NCBI GenBank assembly: GCA_937902445.1
Contig: CALELJ010000269.1
Location: 1-29,183 of the forward strand
DNA: 29,183 nucleotides
Origin: an uncultured Treponema sp.
Lineage (GTDB): Bacteria > Spirochaetota > Spirochaetia > Treponematales > Treponemataceae
Direction of reading: 5' to 3'
The stretch's first letter is position 1, and each line of letters opens with the position of its first letter. A model generated the notes under the pieces. It did not search any database, was not told the origin of the DNA, and worked only from the letters and a program-made list of their open reading frames with translations. The translations under genes and the position numbers were made by a program. Positions 15,439-22,579 of this stretch are shown here, one piece after another.

Positions 15439-16611
15439 TCAGTGATGGAAAAGTCTGATTCCGTTGAAGGCCATCACCATGTTGTACTTGTTGGCACATT
15501 CGATTACGTTGTCGTCACGGACACTTCCGCCTGGCTGTGCGATTACCTTTACGCCGCTGCGGTGTGCGCGTTCGATGTTGTCGCCAAATGGGAAGAAAGC
15601 ATCCGAACCAAGAGCAACATCAGTATTCTTTGCGATCCATGCCTTGCGTTCCTCACGGGTGAATACAGCAGGCTTTGTATTGAAGAAATTCTGCCATACG
15701 CCTTCAGCAAGGACATCGTCATAGTCGTCGCTTGTGTAAACGTCGATAGTGTTGTCGCGGTCGGCACGCTTGATGTCTGCCTTGAAATCAAGGGAGAGAA
15801 CCTGAGGAGCCTGACGGAGCCACCACTTGTCTGCCTTGTCGCCTGCAAGACGTGTACAGTGAACGCGAGACTGCTGGCCTGCACCGATTCCGATTGCCTG
15901 ACCATCCTTTACGTAGCAGACGCTGTTTGACTGTGTGTACTTGAGGACGATGAGTGAAATGATAAGGTTGTCCTTGTCTTCCTTTGAGAGTTCCTTGTTG
16001 TCTGTAACGATGTTTGAAAGGGCATTCTCATCGAGCTTGATGAAGTTGTGTCCCTGCTCAAAAGTGACACCGAAAACCTGTTTCTTTTCTGTCTCGGCAG
16101 GAACATAGTCCGGATCGATCTTGAGGACACAGTATCCACCCTTTTTCTTTGCCTTGAGAATCTCGAGGGCTTCGTCGTCGTAGTCAGGAGCGATGATTCC
16201 GTCTGAAACTTCCTTCTTGATGAGGAGGGCTGTAGCCTTGTCGCACTTGTCGGAAAGGGAAATGAAATCACCAAATGAAGACATGCGGTCGGCACCACGG
16301 GCACGGGCATAGGCACATGCAAGAGGTGTAAGCTCAATGTCGTCAGTATAATAAATCTTCTTGAGTGTATCGCTCAAAGGACGTCCGATAGCAGCACCTG
16401 CAGGAGAAACATGCTTGAAAGAAGTAGCAGCAGGCATTCCTGTGGCTTCCTTGAGTTCCTTTACAAGCTGCCAGCCGTTTAGGGCGTCAAGAAGATTGAT
16501 AAAACCTGGTTTTCCGTTCAGCACTGTAAAAGGAAGATCTCCATTTTCCATAAAAACTTTTGATGGCTTCTGGTTAGGATTGCAGCCATACTTGAGTTCC
16601 ATTTCTTTCAT
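15439..16611 (-). CDS. purH: AICAR transformylase, stand-alone short PurH
   Basis: Formylates AICAR with 10-formyl-THF, the penultimate step of purine synthesis. 390 residues containing only the transformylase part: K66-H67 in SFKHVSPAGAA is the catalytic Lys-His pair, followed by LACAYARARGADRMSSFGDFIS and the C-terminal IAQPGGSVRDDNVI...AFNGIRLFHH. The N-terminal MGS-like IMP cyclohydrolase domain (about 200 residues) of ordinary PurH is missing, so ring closure must be done by another protein. The frame is open and the start has SD GGAG 8 bases upstream, so this is not a truncation artefact; such short forms are known in some anaerobes. Own promoter at 16651-16679. Confidence 0.9.
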   Translation of the reverse strand: MKEMELKYGCNPNQKPSKVFMENGDLPFTVLNGKPGFINLLDALNGWQLVKELKEATGMPAATSFKHVSPAGAAIGRPLSDTLKKIYYTDDIELTPLACAYARARGADRMSSFGDFISLSDKCDKATALLIKKEVSDGIIAPDYDDEALEILKAKKKGGYCVLKIDPDYVPAETEKKQVFGVTFEQGHNFIKLDENALSNIVTDNKELSKEDKDNLIISLIVLKYTQSNSVCYVKDGQAIGIGAGQQSRVHCTRLAGDKADKWWLRQAPQVLSLDFKADIKRADRDNTIDVYTSDDYDDVLAEGVWQNFFNTKPAVFTREERKAWIAKNTDVALGSDAFFPFGDNIERAHRSGVKVIAQPGGSVRDDNVIECANKYNMVMAFNGIRLFHH

Positions 16612-16650
16612 AGCAATTACTCCAAAAAAAGGGTTGTTTTATATGCACAT

Positions 16651-16679
16651 AAAATACAGGATTCTCATCTGTTTTGCAA
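16651..16679 (-). promoter_or_regulatory. Promoter of purH
   Basis: Minus strand TTGCAA (16674-16679), 17-base spacer, TATTTT (16651-16656), about 35 bases before the purH start. Confidence 0.55.
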
Positions 16680-16701
16680 TTTGTAGGCAAAAAAACTAAA
16701 G

Positions 16702-16761
16702 AAAAATCTCCATAATGCCGATAATAAAGATGGATTGCCATGCAAAGAAATGGAGATTTTT
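16702..16761. repeat. Perfect 12-bp inverted repeat between divergent promoters
   Basis: AAAAATCTCCAT (16702-16713) and ATGGAGATTTTT (16750-16761), 36 bases apart, placed between the -35 boxes of the purH and STAS promoters. A smaller ATGG/CCAT hairpin lies inside. No gene reads through the region, so an operator or regulatory loop is more likely than a terminator; not recognised. Confidence 0.5.
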
Positions 16762-16792
16762 GAGTTTTTGTGACAAAAATTTTGTACTTTGT

Positions 16793-16821
16793 TTGACAAG
16801 CATATTGAATTGCTATATCTT
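16793..16821 (+). promoter_or_regulatory. Promoter of the STAS/zinc-ribbon gene
   Basis: Perfect TTGACA (16793-16798), 17-base spacer, TATCTT (16816-16821), about 55 bases before the ATG. Confidence 0.65.
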
Positions 16822-16879
16822 TTAATTTGTGTATAAAAAGTAAAGCCTCTGGAGACTGTACTTTGGAGTGGAGAATTTT

Positions 16880-17431
16880 ATGAATAACAACGATTTGGTT
16901 CCTGGATTCAACGAAGAAAAAGATGACAGCCTTAAAATTTCTCTTGAAAGGGTAGAAGGTGTAGAGAATTCCATCCTTGTTATCCTTAACGGCTACATCG
17001 ACACATATAATTCCGTATATTTTCAGAAGCAGGTCAACAAGATTGTAAGTTCCGGCTTCGTAAACATAATTTTCAACTGCTCTAACCTCAACTATGTATC
17101 TTCAACTGGAATCGGTTCATTCACCGCATTCCTCAAGCTGGTAAAGCCAAAGAACGGCGACATCGTCCTTCTCAGCATCCAGCCTAAGGTTTATGAAGTT
17201 TTCCAGCTTCTTGGTTTCAGCCAGTTCTTCAACATCAAGGAAACCATCGAAGACGCAGTGAACCACTTTAAACAGGACAACACGGCAACTACATCTACAG
17301 TATTCCCTAAGATCTTCAGCTGTCCTGTATGTTCAAGAAAGCTCAAGGCTTCAAAAAGCGGAAGATTCAAGTGTTCTGACTGCAAGGCCATTCTTGCCAT
17401 CGACCAGAGCGGAAACGTATTCCTGGGATAA
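16880..17431 (+). CDS. STAS-domain (anti-sigma antagonist-like) protein with C-terminal zinc ribbon
   Basis: 183 residues. A STAS domain (about 18-130) of the SpoIIAA/RsbV kind has the signature region LNYVSSTGIGSF (70-81); S75/T76 occupy the phosphorylatable position, while the usual Asp before it is Ser74. A short linker leads to a zinc ribbon with C148, C151, C165, C168 (CPVC...CSDC). Family members bind anti-sigma kinases in a phosphorylation-controlled way. The STAS plus zinc ribbon combination suggests a protein or nucleic-acid contact of its own. Start chosen at 16880 because of GGAG 7 bases upstream; a GTG four codons earlier overlaps that region. No anti-sigma factor gene is adjacent. 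Partner unknown. Confidence 0.82.
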   Translation: MNNNDLVPGFNEEKDDSLKISLERVEGVENSILVILNGYIDTYNSVYFQKQVNKIVSSGFVNIIFNCSNLNYVSSTGIGSFTAFLKLVKPKNGDIVLLSIQPKVYEVFQLLGFSQFFNIKETIEDAVNHFKQDNTATTSTVFPKIFSCPVCSRKLKASKSGRFKCSDCKAILAIDQSGNVFLG

Positions 17432-17454
17432 TCAGGCACACAACCATAGAAAGC

Positions 17455-17483
17455 GGCGTCCTTTTTAAGGGCGCTTTTTTTTT
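17455..17483 (+). terminator. Intrinsic terminator between the STAS gene and trmJ
   Basis: Stem GGCGTCCTT/AAGGGCGCT (9 bp with G-T pairs, 3-base loop, 17455-17475) followed by a run of T residues to 17483. It ends only 16 bases before the next start codon. Confidence 0.82.
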
Positions 17484-17499
17484 GACATGAGGACATGAA

Positions 17500-18249
17500 A
17501 TGAATTTAGACAACATTGTAATCGTACTGGACAGGCCGGAAGAGCCACGCAACATCGGAGCCGTATGCCGTGCCATGGCAAACAGCAACATCCATACACT
17601 TCGCATCGTAGGAAAAAAAGAGGAAATCGATGTTGAAAAGGTCCACGTCCTTGCAATACATGCAGACTATCTTTTTGACAACGCGGAATTCTTCACGTCC
17701 ATAACGGAAGCCACTGCCGACTGCGTTTGTGCCGCCGGAACCACAAGGCGCCGCGGAAAGAAACGCAAGGGAAAGCTTCTGCTGCCTGAAGAATTTGCCG
17801 TAACCGCCGACAAGATCACAACAGGCAAAAAAGACAGCCAGGGCGGAAAGGTTGCCGTCGTCTTTGGCAACGAAAGGACCGGTCTTGACGACAACGAGAT
17901 CCTTGAGTGCACCATGGGAGTGACGATACCTTCAAGCGATGAATTCGGATCCATGAACCTGAGCCATGCGGTGCAGATAATGTGCTACACGCTTTTCAGA
18001 TACGACGGAAAAGGAAAGACCGGATATACGCCAATTGACAGAAAGCGACTCAACTCTACGGTCACCCTCATTGCGGACAACCTTCAGAAAATTGGTTTTT
18101 TCAAGGTAACCGGAAGAAAGGACATGGAACACTTCTGGCGTGACATCCTTTCGAGGGCAGCATTGAGTGAGGGAGAAGCCCAGTACCTTGAAAAAGTATT
18201 TGACAAGGCATCCGGGCTTGCTTCAAAAAAATCAGAAGATGATGTCTGA
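17500..18249 (+). CDS. trmJ: TrmH/SpoU-family RNA 2'-O-methyltransferase, TrmJ-like
   Basis: SPOUT-fold methyltransferase; TrmJ methylates the 2'-OH of nucleotide 32 in tRNAs. 249 residues. The three SPOUT motifs are clear: RPEEPRNIGAVCRAM (12-26), VVFGNERTGLDD (about 124-135) and IPSSDEFGSMNLSHAVQIMCYTLF (about 147-170). The C-terminal helical extension (170-249) fits TrmJ rather than minimal TrmL. SD GAGG 7 bases before the ATG. A terminator ends just upstream with no room for a promoter between, so expression must come from readthrough or from a promoter inside the STAS gene. Its last 18 bases overlap the 3' end of the convergent gene. Exact substrate is not provable from sequence. Confidence 0.83.
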   Translation: MNLDNIVIVLDRPEEPRNIGAVCRAMANSNIHTLRIVGKKEEIDVEKVHVLAIHADYLFDNAEFFTSITEATADCVCAAGTTRRRGKKRKGKLLLPEEFAVTADKITTGKKDSQGGKVAVVFGNERTGLDDNEILECTMGVTIPSSDEFGSMNLSHAVQIMCYTLFRYDGKGKTGYTPIDRKRLNSTVTLIADNLQKIGFFKVTGRKDMEHFWRDILSRAALSEGEAQYLEKVFDKASGLASKKSEDDV

Positions 18250-19335
18250 CTTTTCTATGGTATCACCTTCGCATAGAATTGCCGCCCGCTGTATGCAGAA
18301 CATCAGCTGCCTTATGTTGCCGGGCCAGCTGTAGTTTTCCAGCATCTGCAGAACCTGTTCGGATATTTTCTTTCCGCACTGGGACGCAAAATATTTTGCG
18401 AGGGACCTTATCTCATCCTTTCTTTCCCTCAAAGGCGGAATCTTCACCACCAGCTTTGAAAGCCTCCAGTACAGCTGTTTCTTGAACCTGTGCTCCCTGA
18501 CCATCTTTTCAAGGTCCGCATCTGTGGCAAAGATCAACCTGCACTTTACTCTGTGTTTCTTCGTTCCGCCTACAGGGCAATATTCCATGAAATCCAGGAC
18601 CTCAAGAAGTTTCGCCTGGTTCTCGTAGGAAAGCTCCCCGATCTCGTCGAGAAAAAGGGTTCCGTTGCCGGCAATCTCAAAAACACTTTTCTTGTTGTCC
18701 AAAGATCCTGTGTAGGCTCCCTTGACGCTGCCAAAAAGTTCCGCCTCCATGAGTGTTGGAGAAAAAGACGCAAGGCTACGGGACTCAAAGGGACTGTCCC
18801 TTCTTGCCGAAAGCCTGTGGATCTTCAAGGCGCTGAATCCTTTGCCGCAACCACTTTCACCAAGAAGCAGGACAGGCTCATCACTTGCTGCAAATTTCTC
18901 AAGATAATACCTGTAGGATTTTGATGATGAAGGTTCTCCAAAGGGAAGGGAGAAATCCTCGCGGATGTCCAGAGTTCCGTCTGTGAAATTTAAAAAATGA
19001 GGGACTGCAAGATGGGACGGAAATTCCTTTTCTGTAAAAATGAGGGGTCTGTCATCGCCCCGAAAAGCAATGTGGTTTTCATCTTTACCGTCGGCAATCA
19101 GATGACACGGAATTTTTCTTTCACTACAGAGAGAAAAAATTTCATCGATCTGCACTTTCGTAAGAAAATCCGGGTCCGCTATGACCGAAAAGAATTTTGA
19201 AAAGGGGAACTTTGCAAGCTGAGCTTTGAAACTTTCAAAAGTCTCGGCCCGCAGTTTCAGGTTCCATGCGATTTTTCTGGAGCATATCCAGAACAGCTCT
19301 TTGTTTTGGGAAATCAGGCAAACTGACTTTTCCAT
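18232..19335 (-). CDS. AAA+ sigma-54-activator-like ATPase without DNA-binding domain
   Basis: 367 residues. Residues 1-125 form a poorly conserved N-terminal domain. Residues 135-355 are the sigma-54 interaction AAA+ domain: Walker A GESGCGKG (159-166), the loop that touches sigma-54 as GAYTGS (206-211; GAFTGA is canonical), Walker B TLFLDE (226-231), YWRLSKLVVKIPPLRER (289-305) with the arginine finger, and WPGNIRQL (337-344). The protein stops soon after (SDIIF), so there is no Fis-type helix-turn-helix. Such proteins can act from solution on sigma-54 polymerase. Last gene of the ctp-rsmE-wecG-like operon, 12 bases after its neighbour; convergent overlap of 18 bases with trmJ. SD is poor (AAGG touching the ATG). 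Confidence 0.8.
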   Translation of the reverse strand: MEKSVCLISQNKELFWICSRKIAWNLKLRAETFESFKAQLAKFPFSKFFSVIADPDFLTKVQIDEIFSLCSERKIPCHLIADGKDENHIAFRGDDRPLIFTEKEFPSHLAVPHFLNFTDGTLDIREDFSLPFGEPSSSKSYRYYLEKFAASDEPVLLLGESGCGKGFSALKIHRLSARRDSPFESRSLASFSPTLMEAELFGSVKGAYTGSLDNKKSVFEIAGNGTLFLDEIGELSYENQAKLLEVLDFMEYCPVGGTKKHRVKCRLIFATDADLEKMVREHRFKKQLYWRLSKLVVKIPPLRERKDEIRSLAKYFASQCGKKISEQVLQMLENYSWPGNIRQLMFCIQRAAILCEGDTIEKSDIIF

Positions 19336-19347
19336 CCTTCATGTTAG

Positions 19348-20091
19348 CTAATCTTCTTTCTTAAAAAGCCTGTTCCAGATGAGAAGGATTATATAGCACG
19401 AGTATGGGAAAATCAAAAACAGCTTCAGCGGGTTCTTGAGCACCTCACCCCAGATTTCATTTCCTTTTTCAAAAGTCTTTGGATCGACACGCTTGATTCT
19501 GCGGCCGAAAATTCCGACAGCATCGCGGTAATACATGAATATGCTTGTAGTGAATTTATCGCGGTTGTTGTAAGGCCAGAGTTCCCTGTTTTTTACACCT
19601 TCGCTTAGAAGAACAAGGGATGGACTTGATTTTCTTATGGCCTCGATGATTCCCTCTTCCGCAGCCGCCTTGTAGTAGCCTACGTAGCGTCCGACGACAC
19701 GGAGAGTCTTGAAAGTTTTCTTTACGTTTTTTTCCGCTTCAACAAGGGCCTTTTTTCTTCCGCCAAACAGATAGAACGACTTGTAGCGGTTTTCAAGAAG
19801 GCCAAGAATGCTGATAGTCGCATCAAAGGGATTGTATCGGACAGGGACGGTTTTCTTAAGGAAGCGGGCACCTTTTAAAATGCTTTTCGACACCGGCAGG
19901 ACAAGGTCCGCATTTTTCACGCATTCTGAAAATTCATTTTTTCCGCGTGCCTTCATCAGATCCCAGATTGAAAGAAACACAATCTGAGAGGGACCTTTTT
20001 TCTCCATGAGGTCAAGAATGACTCCCTCAAGTTCCGTGCGCTGGCAGACATCAACAGGCACTCCAAGAATATGAATACGCTGAACCGACAT
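19348..20091 (-). CDS. Divergent WecG/TagA/CpsF-like glycosyltransferase (GT26-related)
   Basis: 247 residues. The family transfers N-acetylmannosamine-type sugars to lipid-linked intermediates at the inner membrane face. The outline is visible: ILGVPVDVCQRTE (8-20), NADLVLP (60-66), FYLFGGRKKALVEAEKNVKK (106-125), RVVGRYVGYY (131-140), and a hydrophobic C-terminus (222-243, KLFLIFPYSCYIILLIWNRLF). But the conserved catalytic Asp after ADLVLP (usually PDG) is Val67, and the usual PKQE-type motif reads EGVKNRELW (164-172). It may therefore be inactive or do different chemistry. Starts directly after the rsmE stop (TAAATG), so co-translated. Confidence 0.72.
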   Translation of the reverse strand: MSVQRIHILGVPVDVCQRTELEGVILDLMEKKGPSQIVFLSIWDLMKARGKNEFSECVKNADLVLPVSKSILKGARFLKKTVPVRYNPFDATISILGLLENRYKSFYLFGGRKKALVEAEKNVKKTFKTLRVVGRYVGYYKAAAEEGIIEAIRKSSPSLVLLSEGVKNRELWPYNNRDKFTTSIFMYYRDAVGIFGRRIKRVDPKTFEKGNEIWGEVLKNPLKLFLIFPYSCYIILLIWNRLFKKED

Positions 20092-20889
20092 TTATGATTC
20101 CCCTTCCATCACCGTCTGTACCGCGGCGACTCCATAAAGGGCCGCAGTCTCGCAGCGAAGAATATTTGTTTTTATGTGAACGGCAGTAAAGCCGGATTTT
20201 CCAAGCATCTCTATTTCCTCAGGTGCAATACCGCCTTCCGCACCTATAGCAAGACAGATCTTCTTTACTTTCGATCCATTTTCCAGGGCATGGTCCATCG
20301 ATACTGTTCCGTCGGAACGCTCATAAAGAACCACCGCCCTTTTTTCTTCCCCGATCGAAGCATAGAGTTCACAGGCTTTTTCCACGGACATGGCCGGCAT
20401 GATTCTTGTCTCAACAGGAGATCCGCTTTGTTCCCTGGCTTCCGTAATGACCCGCTGCCACCTGTCGTCACTGCCGTCCGTCTTTTTGCGGGCCGACTCG
20501 ATGTTTCCTTTCTGGCAGAAAACTCCCTCTACAGGAATTATCCTTGAGACTCCGCATTCAACTGCCTGGCGGATTATCAGATCCATCTTTGGAGGCTTTG
20601 CGACAAACTGGAAAAGCCAGAGCTCATAGGGGAACAGCTCTCCCTGGGCGGCCCTTGCATGGACTCCCCTGGACTGCGTAGCCATATCTCCGGCAACCTG
20701 GAGGATGATTTCCTTTGCACCGCGGTCAACCTTTGCAACCGTCATGGGCTGAAGAGTTCCGCCTGGAAGACGCACGTCAATCATGTCGCCTTCCTCGACC
20801 CTGAGCACGGAAGCAAGATAGCGGAATTTTTTCCCCTCAACGCAGACACATCCGTTTTCAAGGGCTGAATCTGAAACAAACTGCCTCAT
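20092..20889 (-). CDS. rsmE: 16S rRNA (uracil-1498-N3)-methyltransferase RsmE
   Basis: Methylates U1498 of 16S rRNA near the decoding site. 265 residues: N-terminal PUA-like domain (1-75, with FRYLASVLRVEEGD) and C-terminal SPOUT domain with the knot motifs LAIGAEGGIAPEEIEML and NILRCETAALYGVAAVQ. The usual motif reads GPEGG and LRTETA; here it is GAEGG and LRCETA. Starts directly after the ctp stop. Middle of a tightly packed operon. Confidence 0.9.
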   Translation of the reverse strand: MRQFVSDSALENGCVCVEGKKFRYLASVLRVEEGDMIDVRLPGGTLQPMTVAKVDRGAKEIILQVAGDMATQSRGVHARAAQGELFPYELWLFQFVAKPPKMDLIIRQAVECGVSRIIPVEGVFCQKGNIESARKKTDGSDDRWQRVITEAREQSGSPVETRIMPAMSVEKACELYASIGEEKRAVVLYERSDGTVSMDHALENGSKVKKICLAIGAEGGIAPEEIEMLGKSGFTAVHIKTNILRCETAALYGVAAVQTVMEGES

Positions 20890-22374
20890 TTATTTAGCGT
20901 TGCCTGTAGAAGGCTCCTCGTTCTTTGCTTTCTCGTCCTCATCAAACTGATCCCTAAGGGTCTTTGCATTTTTCAGAAGCTTTGCGAAATCCTTCTGGCC
21001 AAGAACGTCTATGGCTGCCTTAAGCTGGATGTCATAGTCAAGGTCATAAAGCATGGCAGGTTTTGTCCTTCCAACTTCATTGCGGATTATCTTGCGCAGG
21101 AAAGATTCCTCAAGCCTGTAGATTTTTCTAAGCTGTTTTGCATATGAGGCAATCTGGGCTTCCGTCATGTCCGGGTGGGATTCCACATATGTTGAGATCA
21201 CATTGTCCTTCTCAAGCCTTTCCCATTCTGTTTTCTGCTCGTCCGTGAATTCAGGATAGAGAACCTCCAGGTCCGGCCTGATGCCGCGCTTGTCAATGTT
21301 GACGTCAAGAGGAGAATAATAGCGGGCAACCGTAATCTTGAATCCATCTTTGTTTATAAGTCCGCTTGGAATCTGTACGCTACCCTTTCCGTAGGATTTT
21401 TCACCCACAAGGTAAGCCTTTCTGGTATCCTTGAGCGCCCCGGAAAGAATTTCGGAAGCACTTGCGCTTGCACGGTTGATGAGTACAACAACAGGAACGT
21501 TTTTTACGACGGTTTTTTCAGCGCTTGCATGGTAAACTGAATTCTCATAATCGAGCCTGCTTTTTGTCTGCACGATGATGCCGCTGTCGATGAATTTGTC
21601 CGCAATCTCCACTGCAGAGGCAAGAAGTCCGCCGCCGTTGTTTCTCAGGTCGATTATGAGGCCTGAATATTTCTTTTCTTTCCTGAAGGAATCAAGGGCA
21701 TCCTGAACCCGTTCCGCGGTATTCGTTGAGAATTCCGAAATGCGGATATAGCCTATGCCGCCGATCATTCCGTATTTTACGGTAGGATTTTCTATAAGCG
21801 CACGTTCAAGGACACGGTCGAATTCCACGGTCTTGCGGCGGATAGTAACGGTTACGGTTTCGCCAATGGTACCGCGGAGCATTCCGAGAACTTCATCCAT
21901 GGTTATTGTGGAAGTATCCACGCCGTCGATCTTCACGATAAAATCACCGGGCTGAATGCCTGCACGCGCACCGGGAGTGTCATCTATAGGCTGAACAACC
22001 TCAACGTAGGCAGGTTTGTCCTTTGTCGAGGTAGAAGGTTTTGTGATGGAAAGACCAACACCACCGAAACTTCCCTGGGTTGTATCGGAAATATTGCGCC
22101 ATTCGCTTTTATCCATGTATACGGAATAAGGATCGTCAAGGGCACCAAGCATTCCGCGGAGGGCACCTTCGTAAAGGATCTGGGGGTCAACTTCCTCAAC
22201 ATAGTTCTGCTGGATGAAATAATACAGCTGGTTGATTATGCCAAGATACTTGCTGTTCTGAACCTTTGTTGAATCTGCCGTGGCAGACTGTGACTGTGCA
22301 AAGCACTGTGATGCAAATATTGAAAGAAAAAGCGCATTTACAGTTACAAGAAAGCATTTTCTGATGATTTTCAT
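20890..22374 (-). CDS. ctp: C-terminal processing protease, S41 family (CtpA/Prc type)
   Basis: Periplasmic serine protease of the tail-specific class. 494 residues: signal peptide (1-26, cut near CFA|QS), helical region (40-95), PDZ domain (about 100-185, with GFGG-like SFGGVGLSI and AGIQPGDFIVKIDG), and the S41 core. The Ser-Lys dyad is S305 (in RASASASEI) and K330 (in EKSYGKGSVQ), 25 residues apart as in E. coli Prc. The C-terminal part (395-494) is helical and charged. Likely trims or degrades envelope proteins. First gene of the ctp-rsmE-wecG-like-AAA+ operon, with a promoter at 22441-22469. Confidence 0.93.
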   Translation of the reverse strand: MKIIRKCFLVTVNALFLSIFASQCFAQSQSATADSTKVQNSKYLGIINQLYYFIQQNYVEEVDPQILYEGALRGMLGALDDPYSVYMDKSEWRNISDTTQGSFGGVGLSITKPSTSTKDKPAYVEVVQPIDDTPGARAGIQPGDFIVKIDGVDTSTITMDEVLGMLRGTIGETVTVTIRRKTVEFDRVLERALIENPTVKYGMIGGIGYIRISEFSTNTAERVQDALDSFRKEKKYSGLIIDLRNNGGGLLASAVEIADKFIDSGIIVQTKSRLDYENSVYHASAEKTVVKNVPVVVLINRASASASEILSGALKDTRKAYLVGEKSYGKGSVQIPSGLINKDGFKITVARYYSPLDVNIDKRGIRPDLEVLYPEFTDEQKTEWERLEKDNVISTYVESHPDMTEAQIASYAKQLRKIYRLEESFLRKIIRNEVGRTKPAMLYDLDYDIQLKAAIDVLGQKDFAKLLKNAKTLRDQFDEDEKAKNEEPSTGNAK

Positions 22375-22440
22375 TTTGTGATAACCTCTTTCAAAACACC
22401 AGGTTTTCAGAGGCCCCCCTCTTTTAAAATATGTCCTTCC

Positions 22441-22469
22441 ATTTTAGATGGTTTTGGTGGAATTTACAA
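22441..22469 (-). promoter_or_regulatory. Promoter of the ctp operon
   Basis: Minus strand TTGTAA (22464-22469), 17-base spacer, TAAAAT (22441-22446), leader of about 60 bases. Supports the view that the divergent ATPase gene does not start as far upstream as its open frame allows. Confidence 0.6.
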
Positions 22470-22544
22470 GAAATTCAGAATCGAAGATTTTAAAAGAACC
22501 GGAACTGGAAATATCCCGGAAACAGCCCTTTATGCCTTTGGCCT

Positions 22545-22572
22545 TTGCTAGATGCTTTTTTTGTGCTAAAAT
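22545..22572 (+). promoter_or_regulatory. Promoter of the MinD-like gene, predicting a leaderless mRNA
   Basis: TAAAAT (22567-22572) with TTGCTA (22545-22550) 16 bases upstream. Only seven bases separate the -10 from the ATG at 22580, and no Shine-Dalgarno is present, so transcription would begin at or next to the A of the start codon. Confidence 0.5.
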
Positions 22573-22579
22573 TGTAGAT

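Noticed and set aside
15442..15930. 162-residue open frame opposite purH
   Set aside because: Shadow of purH; covers its highly conserved C-terminus on the other strand.
15439..16611. purH as a truncated pseudogene
   Set aside because: Promoter, SD, terminator and catalytic Lys-His are all present and the start coincides with the domain border.
18232..22374. Sigma-54 (-24/-12) promoters near the AAA+ gene
   Set aside because: No TGGC-N(8)-TGC type site stood out when reading the upstream regions.
22448..22579. 44-residue N-terminal extension of the MinD-like ATPase
   Set aside because: It overlaps the divergent ctp promoter and puts the P-loop in an abnormal position.
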